From Caldicoprobacter oshimai DSM 21659 (lineage in GTDB: Bacteria > Bacillota > Clostridia > Caldicoprobacterales > Caldicoprobacteraceae): DNA of 64,000 nucleotides. A model generated the notes under the pieces. That model was not told the DNA's origin, did not search any database, and saw nothing but the letters and a program-made list of their open reading frames with translations. Below are positions 41,190 to 49,563 of the stretch, piece after piece. Position 1 is the first letter of the stretch. Each line of letters starts with the position of its first letter. Location of the stretch: positions 988,888 to 1,052,887 of the forward strand of contig JAGB01000002.1 in assembly GCA_000526435.1 (NCBI GenBank), read 5' to 3'. The position numbers were made by a program, and so were the translations under genes.

Positions 41190-43217
41190 TTAGCTTATTT
41201 TGGAGCCGCTGGCGATGTCCTGATCCACCGTTAACAGGGCCAAATTCCCTTTATCATCGGTGGCAGCCAGTATCATGCCTTCGGATACTATCCCCATGAG
41301 CTTGGCAGGCTTTAAGTTGGCCACCAGTATAACTGCCCTGCCCACCAGTTGCTCGGGCGTGTAGTATTTGGCGATCCCCGATACAACCTGGCGCCTCTCC
41401 TTTCCTACCTCCAGCGTCAGCTTGAGCAGCTTGTTGCTCTTCTCCACGCGCTCAGCGCTTATAACCTTGGCCACCCTAAGGTCCAGCTTCGCAAAGTCCT
41501 CAATGGTGATCTGGCTGTCTGCCTGTTCTTTCTCTTCCGAACTCTCTTGTCGCCCCTGATGTGCAGCGTCGCCTGCAGTCTGCACCGCCTCTTGGCCAGC
41601 AGGGCAATTTGCGCTCTCGCTCTGGCTTGCTTGCTTCATCTTTTGCTGTATCTCTTCCAGCTCTTTAAGCTCCTTCTCCATATCCAACCGGGGGAATATG
41701 ACCTCGCCGCGCTGTACCCTGGTCCCCGGCGGCAGCTTCCCAAACTCGGCCAGGCTATCCCAGGTGATGAGGCTTTCATCCTTTACGCCCAGCTGTTGGC
41801 GAATTTTCTCGGGCGTTCTGGTCATGAAGGGGCTGATCAATACCGATATCATGCGCAAGCACTCAGACAAGTTATAAAGCACCGTACCCAGTCGACCGCG
41901 CTTGCTTGGGTCTTTTGCTAAAATCCACGGAGTAGTCTCATCAATATACTTGTTGGCCCTGCCGATCAGCTTCCATATCTCGGCCAGAGCGTTGCTGTAT
42001 TCGAACCTATTCATCAATTCCTCCACCCTGGAGGGAGTAGAAAGGGCCAACTGCCTCAGCTCGGTATCGACATCGTCAAGCTCTCCCGGCTCTGGGATCA
42101 AACCATCAAAATACTTTTCAACCATGGCTATTGTCCGGTTGACCAGGTTACCCAAATCATTTACCAGGTCCGAATTTATCCTGTTGATCAAAGCCTCATT
42201 GGAAAAGACCCCATCGGCACCAAAGGGCACCTCTCTCAGAAGGAAATAGCGTACTGCGTCCACTCCATAGCGCTCAACCAGTATCACCGGGTCAACCACA
42301 TTGCCCTTGGACTTCGACATTTTGCCACCTTCCAGCACCAGCCAGCCATGGCCAAACACCTGCTTGGGCAGGGGCTCGCCTAGCGCCATCAGCATTATGG
42401 GCCATATGATGGTGTGGAACCTTACGATCTCCTTGCCCACCAAGTGCACGTCAGCCGGCCAGTACTTCCTGTATTTCTCGTCGTTTTCGGTCATGTATCC
42501 CAAAGCCGTAAGATAGTTGGAAAGGGCATCGATCCACACATATATCACATGTTTGTCATCAAACGGCACAGGAATACCCCATCTAAACGAAGTGCGGGAA
42601 ACGCACAGGTCTTCCAGTCCAGGCCTCAGGAAATTGTTGAGCATCTCGTTCTTGCGCGAGGGCGGCTGTATAAACTCATCATGGGCCTCAATATACTCTA
42701 TTAGCTGCTGCTGGTACTTGGACAGTTTAAAGAAATAGGCCTCTTCCTTCACCAGCTCCACGTTTCTGCCGCAATCGGGGCATTTCCCGTCCACCAGTTG
42801 CCGCTCGGTCCAGAACGACTCGCAGGGAGTGCAGTACCATCCCTGATATTCGCCCTTGTATATGTCCCCCTGGTCATACAGCTTTTTGAATATCTTTTGC
42901 ACCACCTTCTCATGGCGCTCTTCAGAGGTACGGATGAAATCGTCATAGGATATATCCATCAGCTTCCACAGCTCTTTGATGCCGGCCACGATGTTATCCA
43001 CATATTCCTTAGGGGTCACTCCCTTTTCCCTGGCCAGCCGCTCTATCTTTTGGCCGTGCTCATCGGTCCCGGTCAAAAACATGACGTCGTAACCGGTAAG
43101 CCTCTTAAATCGCGCCATGGCATCAGCCGCCACAGTAGTATAGGCATGCCCAATGTGAAGCTTATCGCTAGGATAATATATGGGAGTGGTAATGTAGAAT
43201 GTCTTTTTATCGGCCAT
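41190..43217 (-). CDS. metG: Methionyl-tRNA synthetase
   Basis: 675 residues. It has the class I motifs KLHIGHAY and KMSKSKGN, a zinc knuckle CTPC...CPDC at about 127-147, an anticodon-binding helical domain, and after a low-complexity linker (about 530-570) a C-terminal EMAP/Trbp111-like tRNA-binding domain (FAKLDLRVAKVISAERV). ATG at 43217 follows AAAGGAGGG. Expression is expected to be controlled by the upstream T-box. The first of a metG-tatD-rSAM operon. Confidence 0.97.
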   Translation of the reverse strand: MADKKTFYITTPIYYPSDKLHIGHAYTTVAADAMARFKRLTGYDVMFLTGTDEHGQKIERLAREKGVTPKEYVDNIVAGIKELWKLMDISYDDFIRTSEERHEKVVQKIFKKLYDQGDIYKGEYQGWYCTPCESFWTERQLVDGKCPDCGRNVELVKEEAYFFKLSKYQQQLIEYIEAHDEFIQPPSRKNEMLNNFLRPGLEDLCVSRTSFRWGIPVPFDDKHVIYVWIDALSNYLTALGYMTENDEKYRKYWPADVHLVGKEIVRFHTIIWPIMLMALGEPLPKQVFGHGWLVLEGGKMSKSKGNVVDPVILVERYGVDAVRYFLLREVPFGADGVFSNEALINRINSDLVNDLGNLVNRTIAMVEKYFDGLIPEPGELDDVDTELRQLALSTPSRVEELMNRFEYSNALAEIWKLIGRANKYIDETTPWILAKDPSKRGRLGTVLYNLSECLRMISVLISPFMTRTPEKIRQQLGVKDESLITWDSLAEFGKLPPGTRVQRGEVIFPRLDMEKELKELEEIQQKMKQASQSESANCPAGQEAVQTAGDAAHQGRQESSEEKEQADSQITIEDFAKLDLRVAKVISAERVEKSNKLLKLTLEVGKERRQVVSGIAKYYTPEQLVGRAVILVANLKPAKLMGIVSEGMILAATDDKGNLALLTVDQDIASGSKIS

Positions 43218-43261
43218 ATTTAACCCTCCTTTTTTATTGTTGTTAGCTGCATTTTGCCTAA

Positions 43262-43328
43262 CTTTTCACCATGCTCTTAGGTCCCGGTCAAAAACACAAC
43301 GCCATAACCTTTAGCCACCCTTAAAACC
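43262..43328 (-). pseudogene. Relic of a second metG copy
   Basis: In the metG leader, reading on the minus strand, the codons give KGYGVVFLTGT, a stop, then EHGEK. The living gene has TGYDVMFLTGTDEHGQK at residues about 41-57. Seventeen bases in a row (43279-43295 versus 43066-43082) are identical. The TAA stands where metG has GAT for Asp. The 67-nt alignment needs no gaps and the leading part is about 80 percent identical. Confidence 0.8.
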
Positions 43329-43415
43329 TACAAAACCTATACAGCATTAAAAACGCACAGCTTTTTCCCCTGTTTACAGCGCGATAAATTTGGCGCTTGA
43401 AAAGCTTTAATGCAA

Positions 43416-43680
43416 AAAACCCCTCGCTCCAACATAGGGGCGAGGGGTATCCTTCGCGGTACCACCCTACTTCTTTTTCGCCTCGCGGCGAAAAACTCTG
43501 CCGGTGACCATCATCACCTGCGTCTATAACGGGACCTCCCGTAACGGCCTACTCGCCACTTCAGCCGCTCCGCTCCAGGGCCATGTTCAACAGGAAACTC
43601 CGCCACCGGCTTTCACCTGCCCCGGCTCTCTGAAGGCGGGTCTGCCTGCCTACTCTTCCCTTCATCGCGTTTACGAGTTT
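43416..43680 (-). promoter_or_regulatory. T-box riboswitch upstream of metG
   Basis: The minus strand holds the T-box core AGGGTGGTACCGCG at 43455-43468 followed by a terminator stem CCCCTCGC/GCGAGGGG (43420-43427, 43440-43447) and a T run. Upstream are stem I elements (GAAGGGAAGAGTA, GGTGAAAGCCGG). A GAAC-ATG stretch gives a candidate AUG specifier at 43582-43584, as expected for Met tRNA. Uncharged tRNA-Met would stabilise the antiterminator and allow read-through into metG. Confidence 0.92.
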
Positions 43681-43686
43681 ACAAAT

Positions 43687-43716
43687 ACTATACTATGATA
43701 TTCTCCATTATGTCAA
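43687..43716 (-). promoter_or_regulatory. Promoter of the T-box/metG transcript
   Basis: TTGACA (43711-43716) and TATAGT (43687-43692) on the minus strand with an 18-nt spacer, immediately upstream of the T-box leader. Confidence 0.7.
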
Positions 43717-43836
43717 GTATTATTCCGGCAAGTCAGAAATTTCGCATCTTTTATAGACTCCTCTTAGAATTCATGACCTTTGAAGGCATTTTGAGCCCTT
43801 GAGCAACCGATATGGTTGTACTTTGCAGGATAACCC

Positions 43837-44751
43837 TTACTCCTTTGGCAGCTCTGCCTTGGATTTGACCGACACGGCATATTCTGATGGGGTCATATCA
43901 GTGATCTTCTTAAAAACGTGGGAAAAATAATGGACCGAACTGAAACCCAGCCTTTCGGCAATCTCAGAAAAGTTGTAGTTCTCCTCCCTTATAAGCTCTT
44001 TAGCTCTTTCAATCTTCATTCGCCTGAAGTACTGTATAATGCCCGTCTGCATCCTATCCTTAAACAGGCTTTTTATTCTGGTACGGCTCAGGGAAAACTC
44101 CCTGCAAAAGTCATCTACGGTAAGATTTTTTTCGATATTCTGCTTCATAAAGCATATCATGCGATTTACCAGGTCATCCTCTGCTCGCCGCCTGGTCAAA
44201 GAGGAAATGCGCTCCTGCTTCTTTATGGCCGTATTGTTCCTTATAAGCGTTATAAGCAGCAGCTCCAGATATATTTTTATAAGCTGCTGTGCACCAAACA
44301 GCTCATCCGGCCTCTTGTCCTTGACTGTGATGAATTCATTGAGCCTTTTATTAAAACAGTGGGTGCGCTCCCTTATCAGATTGGCAAGTATGTTTTTCTC
44401 CTCTTCCCCTGCCTTGAGTATCTTGTTCTCAAAAAACTTCATGGCAGGGCTGTTGCACACAAATGACACCACTATAAGGTTGGGGGCAATCTTGCCATTT
44501 GCCCATACGCTGTGGAATTCATTGGGCTTGTGAAATATCATTTCCCCCTGCTGCAGCTGATACCCTTCGGTATCGGCCATGACCTCAACCTGGCCCTTGT
44601 CCACATAAAGAAACTCCCAGAAATCATGGCTTTCCCCCTGAAACACGAAGTCCTTTGCGTACTCAAAATAAAACAGGCTTACGATCTCGTTTATCTCTAT
44701 AACGCTGTCCAGGGGTATTTTGGGGTACTCTACCCTTCTATTCACAGACAA
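43837..44751 (-). CDS. AraC-family transcriptional regulator
   Basis: 304 residues. An N-terminal cupin-type sensing domain (about 25-150; HDFWEFLYVDKGQVEV, QQGEMIFHKPNEFHSV) is joined to a C-terminal double helix-turn-helix (about 200-295; LTVDDFCREFSLSRTRIKSLFK and FSEIAERLGFSSVHYFSHVFKK, ending TPSEYA). It is divergent from the sugar-epimerase genes on the plus strand and is probably their local, sugar-responsive activator. Confidence 0.92.
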   Translation of the reverse strand: MSVNRRVEYPKIPLDSVIEINEIVSLFYFEYAKDFVFQGESHDFWEFLYVDKGQVEVMADTEGYQLQQGEMIFHKPNEFHSVWANGKIAPNLIVVSFVCNSPAMKFFENKILKAGEEEKNILANLIRERTHCFNKRLNEFITVKDKRPDELFGAQQLIKIYLELLLITLIRNNTAIKKQERISSLTRRRAEDDLVNRMICFMKQNIEKNLTVDDFCREFSLSRTRIKSLFKDRMQTGIIQYFRRMKIERAKELIREENYNFSEIAERLGFSSVHYFSHVFKKITDMTPSEYAVSVKSKAELPKE

Positions 44752-44954
44752 GGCAACGTATTCCCCTTTCCGAGCAAGAGTGTCCGATATTATAAAAAAA
44801 GAGTCTTTTTATGCAAAGAAAAAGAACCTGTTTCGATATATAATCAAAGACGTGTAAACCATTTAAGTCATACAGAAATCGATTTTCATAGTCTATATAA
44901 ATTTTAACAAATTCCTGTCATCAAATCAATAAAAGAGGGGAGGTCAAGAGCAAT
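44752..44954. promoter_or_regulatory. Divergent control region of the sugar module
   Basis: 203 nt between the AraC gene and the first epimerase gene. A near-palindromic AGAAATCGATTTTC at 44874-44887 resembles a catabolite-responsive (cre) site, and TATATAAA just after it could be a -10 box for the plus operon with a poor -35, as expected for an activator-dependent promoter. Both readings are tentative. Confidence 0.35.
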
Positions 44955-45791
44955 ATGAAAAAGGGTATCAACATCTGGTCTTTTAAAAAAGGCATGACGG
45001 TGGCCGAATGCATGGCCATGGCCAAAGATGCGGGGTTTGATGGTATCGAGCTCAGCTTGGATGAGGAAGGCGAAATTAGTTTAAACAGCTCTGAAAAGGA
45101 TATCTTGCGGATCAAAAAGATGGCCGAGGACACCGGCATCGAAATAGCCAGCCTGGCAACCGGCCTATACTGGACATATCCCGTCACCAGCTCAGACCCC
45201 AAAATCAGGCAAAAATCCAAAGACATAGTGAAAAAACAGCTTGAGACAGCGGCTCTGCTTGGAACAGATGGCATCCTGGTGGTACCGGGTATGGTAGCGG
45301 GGCTTTCGCCCGACAGCCAGGTGGTACAATACGACGTGGCCTATGAGCGCGCGCTGGAAGCCTTTATGCAGCTTAAAGAAGAGGCAGAGGCCATTAAAGT
45401 CAGCATATGCCTAGAAAACGTGTGGAACAAATTCCTGCTGTCCCCCTTGGAGATGAGGGACTTCATTGACAAGATCAACAGCCCATACGTAGGGGTTTAT
45501 CTGGACGTGGGCAACGTCATATACACGGGGTATCCCGAACACTGGATAAGGATTCTGGGCAAACGCATTAAAAAAGTGCATTTCAAGGATTTCAGAAGAA
45601 AGGTTGGCACCCTGGAAGGATTTGTGGACCTCCTGGCCGGAGACGTAAACTTCCCTGAGGTAATGCAGGCCTTCAAAGAAGTAGGCTACGACGATTACGT
45701 CACAGCCGAAATGATACCGAATTATACTCATTACACCAATCAGATAATATATAATACTTCCAAGTCTATGGACAGGATTTTAGGAAGATAA
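44955..45791 (+). CDS. Sugar phosphate isomerase/epimerase family TIM-barrel protein
   Basis: 278 residues of the xylose isomerase-like (AP endonuclease 2) superfamily. Candidate divalent metal ligands are the Glu of ICLENVW, the Asp of YLDVGN, the His of VHFKD and the Glu of VTAEMIP, the standard E-D-H-E set. It resembles L-ribulose-5-phosphate 3-epimerase/UlaE-like proteins, but several 3-keto-sugar epimerases and glycoside-cleaving enzymes share the fold, so the reaction is not assigned. ATG at 44955. The dehydrogenase gene follows after 21 nt. Confidence 0.85.
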   Translation: MKKGINIWSFKKGMTVAECMAMAKDAGFDGIELSLDEEGEISLNSSEKDILRIKKMAEDTGIEIASLATGLYWTYPVTSSDPKIRQKSKDIVKKQLETAALLGTDGILVVPGMVAGLSPDSQVVQYDVAYERALEAFMQLKEEAEAIKVSICLENVWNKFLLSPLEMRDFIDKINSPYVGVYLDVGNVIYTGYPEHWIRILGKRIKKVHFKDFRRKVGTLEGFVDLLAGDVNFPEVMQAFKEVGYDDYVTAEMIPNYTHYTNQIIYNTSKSMDRILGR

Positions 45792-45812
45792 AAACAAAAG
45801 GGGGAGATACAT

Positions 45813-46835
45813 ATGGTGAAGGTAGGACTTATAGGTATAGGCTTTATGGGTAGAGGCCATTTGGATAACTATATAAGGCTTGAAGCTGAAGGTTTTCCGG
45901 TCAAGCTGGTGGCCATATGCGATATAGACAAGGACAAATTCGAAAACAAATTCTTGCCTGGTAACATCAATGTAGGCAATAAGAAGTACGATTTTTCAAA
46001 GTACAACCTCTACACAGACATAGACGAAATGCTGGAAAATGAAGATCTGGATTATGTGGATATCACGCTGCCCACCTACTTGCACGCCGAAGCAGCCATA
46101 AAGGCTCTTAACAAGGGCATGCATGTGCTGTGCGAAAAGCCCATGGCTCTCACCGTGGATGAATGCAAGGCCATGATAGAGGCTGCCGAGAAGAACAACA
46201 GAAAGCTTATGATCGCCCAATGCCTGCGTTTCTGGCCAGAGTATGAATACCTAAAAGAGTGCGTGGAGACCAACAGGTTTGGAAAGGTGTTGGCTGGGTA
46301 TTTCTTCCGCGGTGGCGGGACTCCGAAGTGGTCATATCAGAACTGGTTGCTACAGAAAGATAAGAGCGGAGGAGCAATTCTGGACCAGCACATCCATGAC
46401 GTAGACATGATAAACTGGCTGTTTGGCACGCCCAAGGCGGTTTCCACAATAGCCAAGAACGTCATCCCAGGCAGCGGGTATGACATCGTGTCCACTCGAT
46501 ACATCTATGAAGACGGCAAGGTGATAACGGCTGAAGACGACTGGGTACTAAACGGCGAGTATGGCTTCAGCATGCTGTACAGGGTAAACTTCGAAAAGGG
46601 CAACGTGGTATATGAAAAAGGCACCCTCAAAGTCAATCCCAACGACGGCAAATCCTTCACGCCCGACCTGCCAAAGGAAAACGGATACTATCGTGAGATA
46701 AAGTACTTTATAAACGCGCTGATCAACGATACCCCCATCGATGTGGCCTCGCCATATAGCACCATGGAAACCATACGCATCGCCCAAGCTGAAATAGAAT
46801 CAGCCGATAACGGCGGCAAATTTGTCGAGCTGTAA
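45813..46835 (+). CDS. Gfo/Idh/MocA family sugar dehydrogenase
   Basis: 340 residues. The N-terminal Rossmann fold has LIGIGFMGRGHLDNY and the family's VLCEKPMAL with the catalytic Lys. The C-terminal alpha/beta domain has GGAILDQHIHDVDMINWLFG, carrying the Asp/His pair. It probably oxidises or reduces a sugar or cyclitol with NAD(P). ATG at 45813 follows AAGGGGGAG. It is flanked by two epimerase-fold genes in one plus-strand unit. Confidence 0.92.
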   Translation: MVKVGLIGIGFMGRGHLDNYIRLEAEGFPVKLVAICDIDKDKFENKFLPGNINVGNKKYDFSKYNLYTDIDEMLENEDLDYVDITLPTYLHAEAAIKALNKGMHVLCEKPMALTVDECKAMIEAAEKNNRKLMIAQCLRFWPEYEYLKECVETNRFGKVLAGYFFRGGGTPKWSYQNWLLQKDKSGGAILDQHIHDVDMINWLFGTPKAVSTIAKNVIPGSGYDIVSTRYIYEDGKVITAEDDWVLNGEYGFSMLYRVNFEKGNVVYEKGTLKVNPNDGKSFTPDLPKENGYYREIKYFINALINDTPIDVASPYSTMETIRIAQAEIESADNGGKFVEL

Positions 46836-47027
46836 ATTAGCAAATTAGCCACTGTAAGATTTAACTTTGCTATGAATCTACGCCTGTGGACACCAGAAAC
46901 AACAATTTCAATACAACGCCGGTGGATGAAGCAGGAATTCAGTAATTAAATGTTGTTTACACTCTTATTAAAGCCTTTATAACAGTAGTACAAAAATTGG
47001 CCTATCCTAAATAAAGGAGTGAAAACG
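46836..47027 (+). promoter_or_regulatory. Intergenic region with an internal promoter
   Basis: 192 nt between the dehydrogenase and the second epimerase. A candidate promoter TTTACA, 16-nt spacer, TATAAC lies at 46956-46983, so the second epimerase may be transcribed separately. No hairpin terminator is seen after the dehydrogenase. Confidence 0.45.
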
Positions 47028-47855
47028 ATGTATAATCTGGACATAGGGGTAATTATCTCCCTAGAAAAATTGCTTCAAAATGGGATACAAGAGCTAGAGG
47101 AGCTGGGCCTTGATACATGTCAGGTAAATGCATGGAATACCGATATACTGACGGAAGAAAATGCAAACAGATTAAAGGAAATTGTGGGGAACAAGGTTAA
47201 GATATCCAGCGTTTGGGTGGGATGGCCGGGCCCAAAGGTGTGGAACTTCATTGACGGCCCCTCCACTCTGGGGCTGGTACCAAAAGAATACAGGTATGTT
47301 AGGATGGAAGCCTTGAAGCGTGGAGCGGATTTTGCAAAAATGCTCGGGGTAAACGACGTTGTCACCCACGTAGGATTCATCCCCGAAAACCCGTCCACAA
47401 CGGAGTACCACGAAACCGTGATTGCAGTGAGAGAAGTGGCCTCGTACTGCAAGAGCCTCAACATATATTTCAACTTTGAAACAGGGCAAGAGACCCCTAT
47501 TACCCTGGTTCGGACGATAGAGGATGTGGGCCTGGACAACCTGGGGATAAACCTTGACCCGGCCAATTTGCTGCTTTACGGCAAGGCCAACCCGGTAGAC
47601 GCTGTGGACATATTTAAAGGCCTCATAAGAGGCGTACACGTAAAAGACGGCAGGTATCCGACCGACGGCAAGCACCTGGGCAAGGAAACGCCGGTAGGAG
47701 AAGGGCTGGTCAACTTCCCGTTGCTGATAGACAGCCTTATAAAGTATAACTACAAAGGGCCGTTGATCATAGAGAGAGAAATATCAGGCCCTAAGCAGAA
47801 GGAAGACATACTCAAAGCAAAGAATATGCTAATTGAAATCTTAAGCAAATATTGA
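47028..47855 (+). CDS. Second sugar phosphate isomerase/epimerase family protein
   Basis: 275 residues, same TIM-barrel superfamily as the product of 44955-45791 but clearly divergent from it. Candidate metal ligands are the Glu in YFNFETGQE, the Asp in INLDPAN, the His in RGVHVKDG and the Glu in LIIERE. It is of the IolE/IolI-like type. I chose the ATG at 47028 because AAAGGAG lies eight bases upstream. A GTG at 47019 overlaps that site. It is the last gene of the sugar module. Confidence 0.85.
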   Translation: MYNLDIGVIISLEKLLQNGIQELEELGLDTCQVNAWNTDILTEENANRLKEIVGNKVKISSVWVGWPGPKVWNFIDGPSTLGLVPKEYRYVRMEALKRGADFAKMLGVNDVVTHVGFIPENPSTTEYHETVIAVREVASYCKSLNIYFNFETGQETPITLVRTIEDVGLDNLGINLDPANLLLYGKANPVDAVDIFKGLIRGVHVKDGRYPTDGKHLGKETPVGEGLVNFPLLIDSLIKYNYKGPLIIEREISGPKQKEDILKAKNMLIEILSKY

Positions 47856-47895
47856 AAATCTCGATTCAAGACAAACAATGAGGTGCAACATTAAG

Positions 47896-47923
47896 AGGGC
47901 TATGCTCAAATCAGCATAGCCCT
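47896..47923. terminator. Bidirectional hairpin between the sugar module and the HAD remnant
   Basis: A perfect 11-bp stem AGGGCTATGCT/AGCATAGCCCT with a 6-nt loop lies between two convergent units. The T-tract is weak on both strands (TTTCAATTT on plus). Confidence 0.65.
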
Positions 47924-47924
47924 T

Positions 47925-48143
47925 TCAATTTAATTCACCATACCGTCTACCCAGGTCCTCTATCCCATATTTTTCTTTATAAAAATTCACTGCCGCAGTG
48001 ACCGATATTTTTGAATGCTTTAAAATACTCTCCAGGCTCTTTTCAACACAAAAATCCCTTAAAGCCCTCTGAAACGCCCTGGCCATATGGGGATATGTAT
48101 TGAACAACGTCCCATCGAAATCCCAAATGAAGTGCTTGAACAT
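47925..48143 (-). pseudogene. Truncated HAD-superfamily hydrolase
   Basis: Only 72 residues. The N-terminus KHFIWDFDGTLFNTYPHMARAF is an intact HAD motif I with the nucleophile Asp, and a short helical cap segment follows. Motifs II-IV, needed for catalysis, are missing: a normal phosphoglycolate-phosphatase-like protein is 200 or more residues. It ends abruptly just before the hairpin that bounds the sugar module. ATG at 48143 has GAGG upstream. A GTG at 48158 overlaps the comB stop. Confidence 0.75.
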
Positions 48144-48154
48144 GGAAAACGACC

Positions 48155-48883
48155 TCACGCCGTTTCCAAAACCCTTATGACCCCTTCACGGTACACTGGG
48201 ATGGTGGGCAACAGGTTTAGCTGAATACAGTAATCCACATCGGATTCAAAACCCGCCCTCACTAAATTTCTGTAATGATATGTACGCTCTAGCACCTTTC
48301 TGAGGTTTTGCTTATGGGTAGAATACATTTGCAGGCACACCAAACCCAAATCATCCATCTCCAAGGGTTTTCCCATATTTTGAAGCGCATCAATCATTGC
48401 ACCTACGGCCAAAATATCATCCAACGAAAACTTCCCTTCAGTACCTGCGCATATGAAGGCCACGTCTTCATCCCGTTGTCCAATATATTGAGCTACAGCC
48501 CCAACGTTTAAAAATCCCCCAATGATAACTTCCTTTGCCTCACTGGCTTTTCTTATAGCCCTGGTACCGTTGGTGGTGGTCATAAGTACAGTACGACCCT
48601 CCACTACATCGCGGGTATACTCATATGGAGAATTTGAAAGATCGAACCCCTCTATCTTCTGGGCGTTTCTTTCCCCGCCTAAGAGGAAAGCACCTCTTTC
48701 ATAATTCTTTGAGAGGTTTATGGCTTCTTCAATATCAATCAATGGAATAACTTCCCTGCAGCCATTATGTAAAGCAGTAATAATGGTACTGCTGGCGCGA
48801 AGTACGTCAATGACGACAGCCACGCGTTCCTTAAGCTCTTTTTCCTGTACATTGCTCGGTAATGCATAAACGTCTATCTTCAT
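48155..48883 (-). CDS. comB: 2-phosphosulfolactate phosphatase family protein (ComB)
   Basis: 242 residues with ComB signatures VAVVIDVLRASSTIITAL, LLGGERNAQKIEGFDLSNSP and LMTTTNGTRAI. In methanogens the enzyme acts in coenzyme M synthesis. In spore formers it is linked to sulfolactate, a spore component in B. subtilis. No other sulfolactate genes are in the window, so the physiological role is inferred only. ATG at 48883 follows AAGGG. Confidence 0.88.
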   Translation of the reverse strand: MKIDVYALPSNVQEKELKERVAVVIDVLRASSTIITALHNGCREVIPLIDIEEAINLSKNYERGAFLLGGERNAQKIEGFDLSNSPYEYTRDVVEGRTVLMTTTNGTRAIRKASEAKEVIIGGFLNVGAVAQYIGQRDEDVAFICAGTEGKFSLDDILAVGAMIDALQNMGKPLEMDDLGLVCLQMYSTHKQNLRKVLERTYHYRNLVRAGFESDVDYCIQLNLLPTIPVYREGVIRVLETA

Positions 48884-48939
48884 GATAACCCTTGATGCCC
48901 TCCGATCAAAATTGGATTATAATGCAACCTTATGAATTG

Positions 48940-48969
48940 ATTTTAAAGCCAAAACACCCTCTTTGTCAA
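48940..48969 (-). promoter_or_regulatory. Candidate comB promoter
   Basis: TTGACA (48964-48969) and TAAAAT (48940-48945) on the minus strand, 18-nt spacer, 57 nt upstream of the comB start. Confidence 0.55.
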
Positions 48970-49006
48970 CTTCAATTCAGGCAATCTCATAAAACCTAAA
49001 TCGACA

Positions 49007-49543
49007 TTATCTACCAAATACTATGCTACAAACCCCCACAGATGCGATAAGCCCCACCATCTCGGCCAACAGCGCAGCCCACAGAGTATATCGAATCCTT
49101 TTTATGCCAACAGCTCCAAAGTAAATCGATAGAGTATAGAATATCGTTTCGGTAGAACCCATAACTGTAGAGGCCACGCGACCGATAAACGAGTCGGGTC
49201 CATAAACCTTAAAGAGTTCAGCCAATATCCCCGTTGAAGCAATGCCCGACATAGGACGCATGATTACAAGTGGGAGTATCTGCGCTGGAATGCCCAAAAA
49301 CTCAGTAACAGGGCTTATAACGCTTATAAGAATATCCATGGCCCCAGAGGCTCTGAAGATGCTAATGGCCACGAACATAGCAACCATATACGGCAGCACC
49401 TTGACCGCAGTGACAAACCCCTCTTTTGCCCCTTCGACAAACGAATCATATACGCTTACGCCGTTTAAATGCCCATATACTAACACAACAAAGATAAAGG
49501 CAGGGATCGCAAAAGAAGATATTATATCTATAATGTCCGCCAT
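49007..49543 (-). CDS. spmB: Spore maturation protein B
   Basis: 178 residues with about four to five membrane segments and the nucleoside-recognition (Gate) domain pattern, including PLVIMRPMSGIASTGILAELF and STETIFYTLSIYFGAVGIKRIRY. SpmA and SpmB are needed for normal dehydration of the spore core in B. subtilis. It follows spmA by 20 nt. Confidence 0.94.
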   Translation of the reverse strand: MADIIDIISSFAIPAFIFVVLVYGHLNGVSVYDSFVEGAKEGFVTAVKVLPYMVAMFVAISIFRASGAMDILISVISPVTEFLGIPAQILPLVIMRPMSGIASTGILAELFKVYGPDSFIGRVASTVMGSTETIFYTLSIYFGAVGIKRIRYTLWAALLAEMVGLIASVGVCSIVFGR

Positions 49544-49563
49544 ATTATATTTGCACCCTCGCT

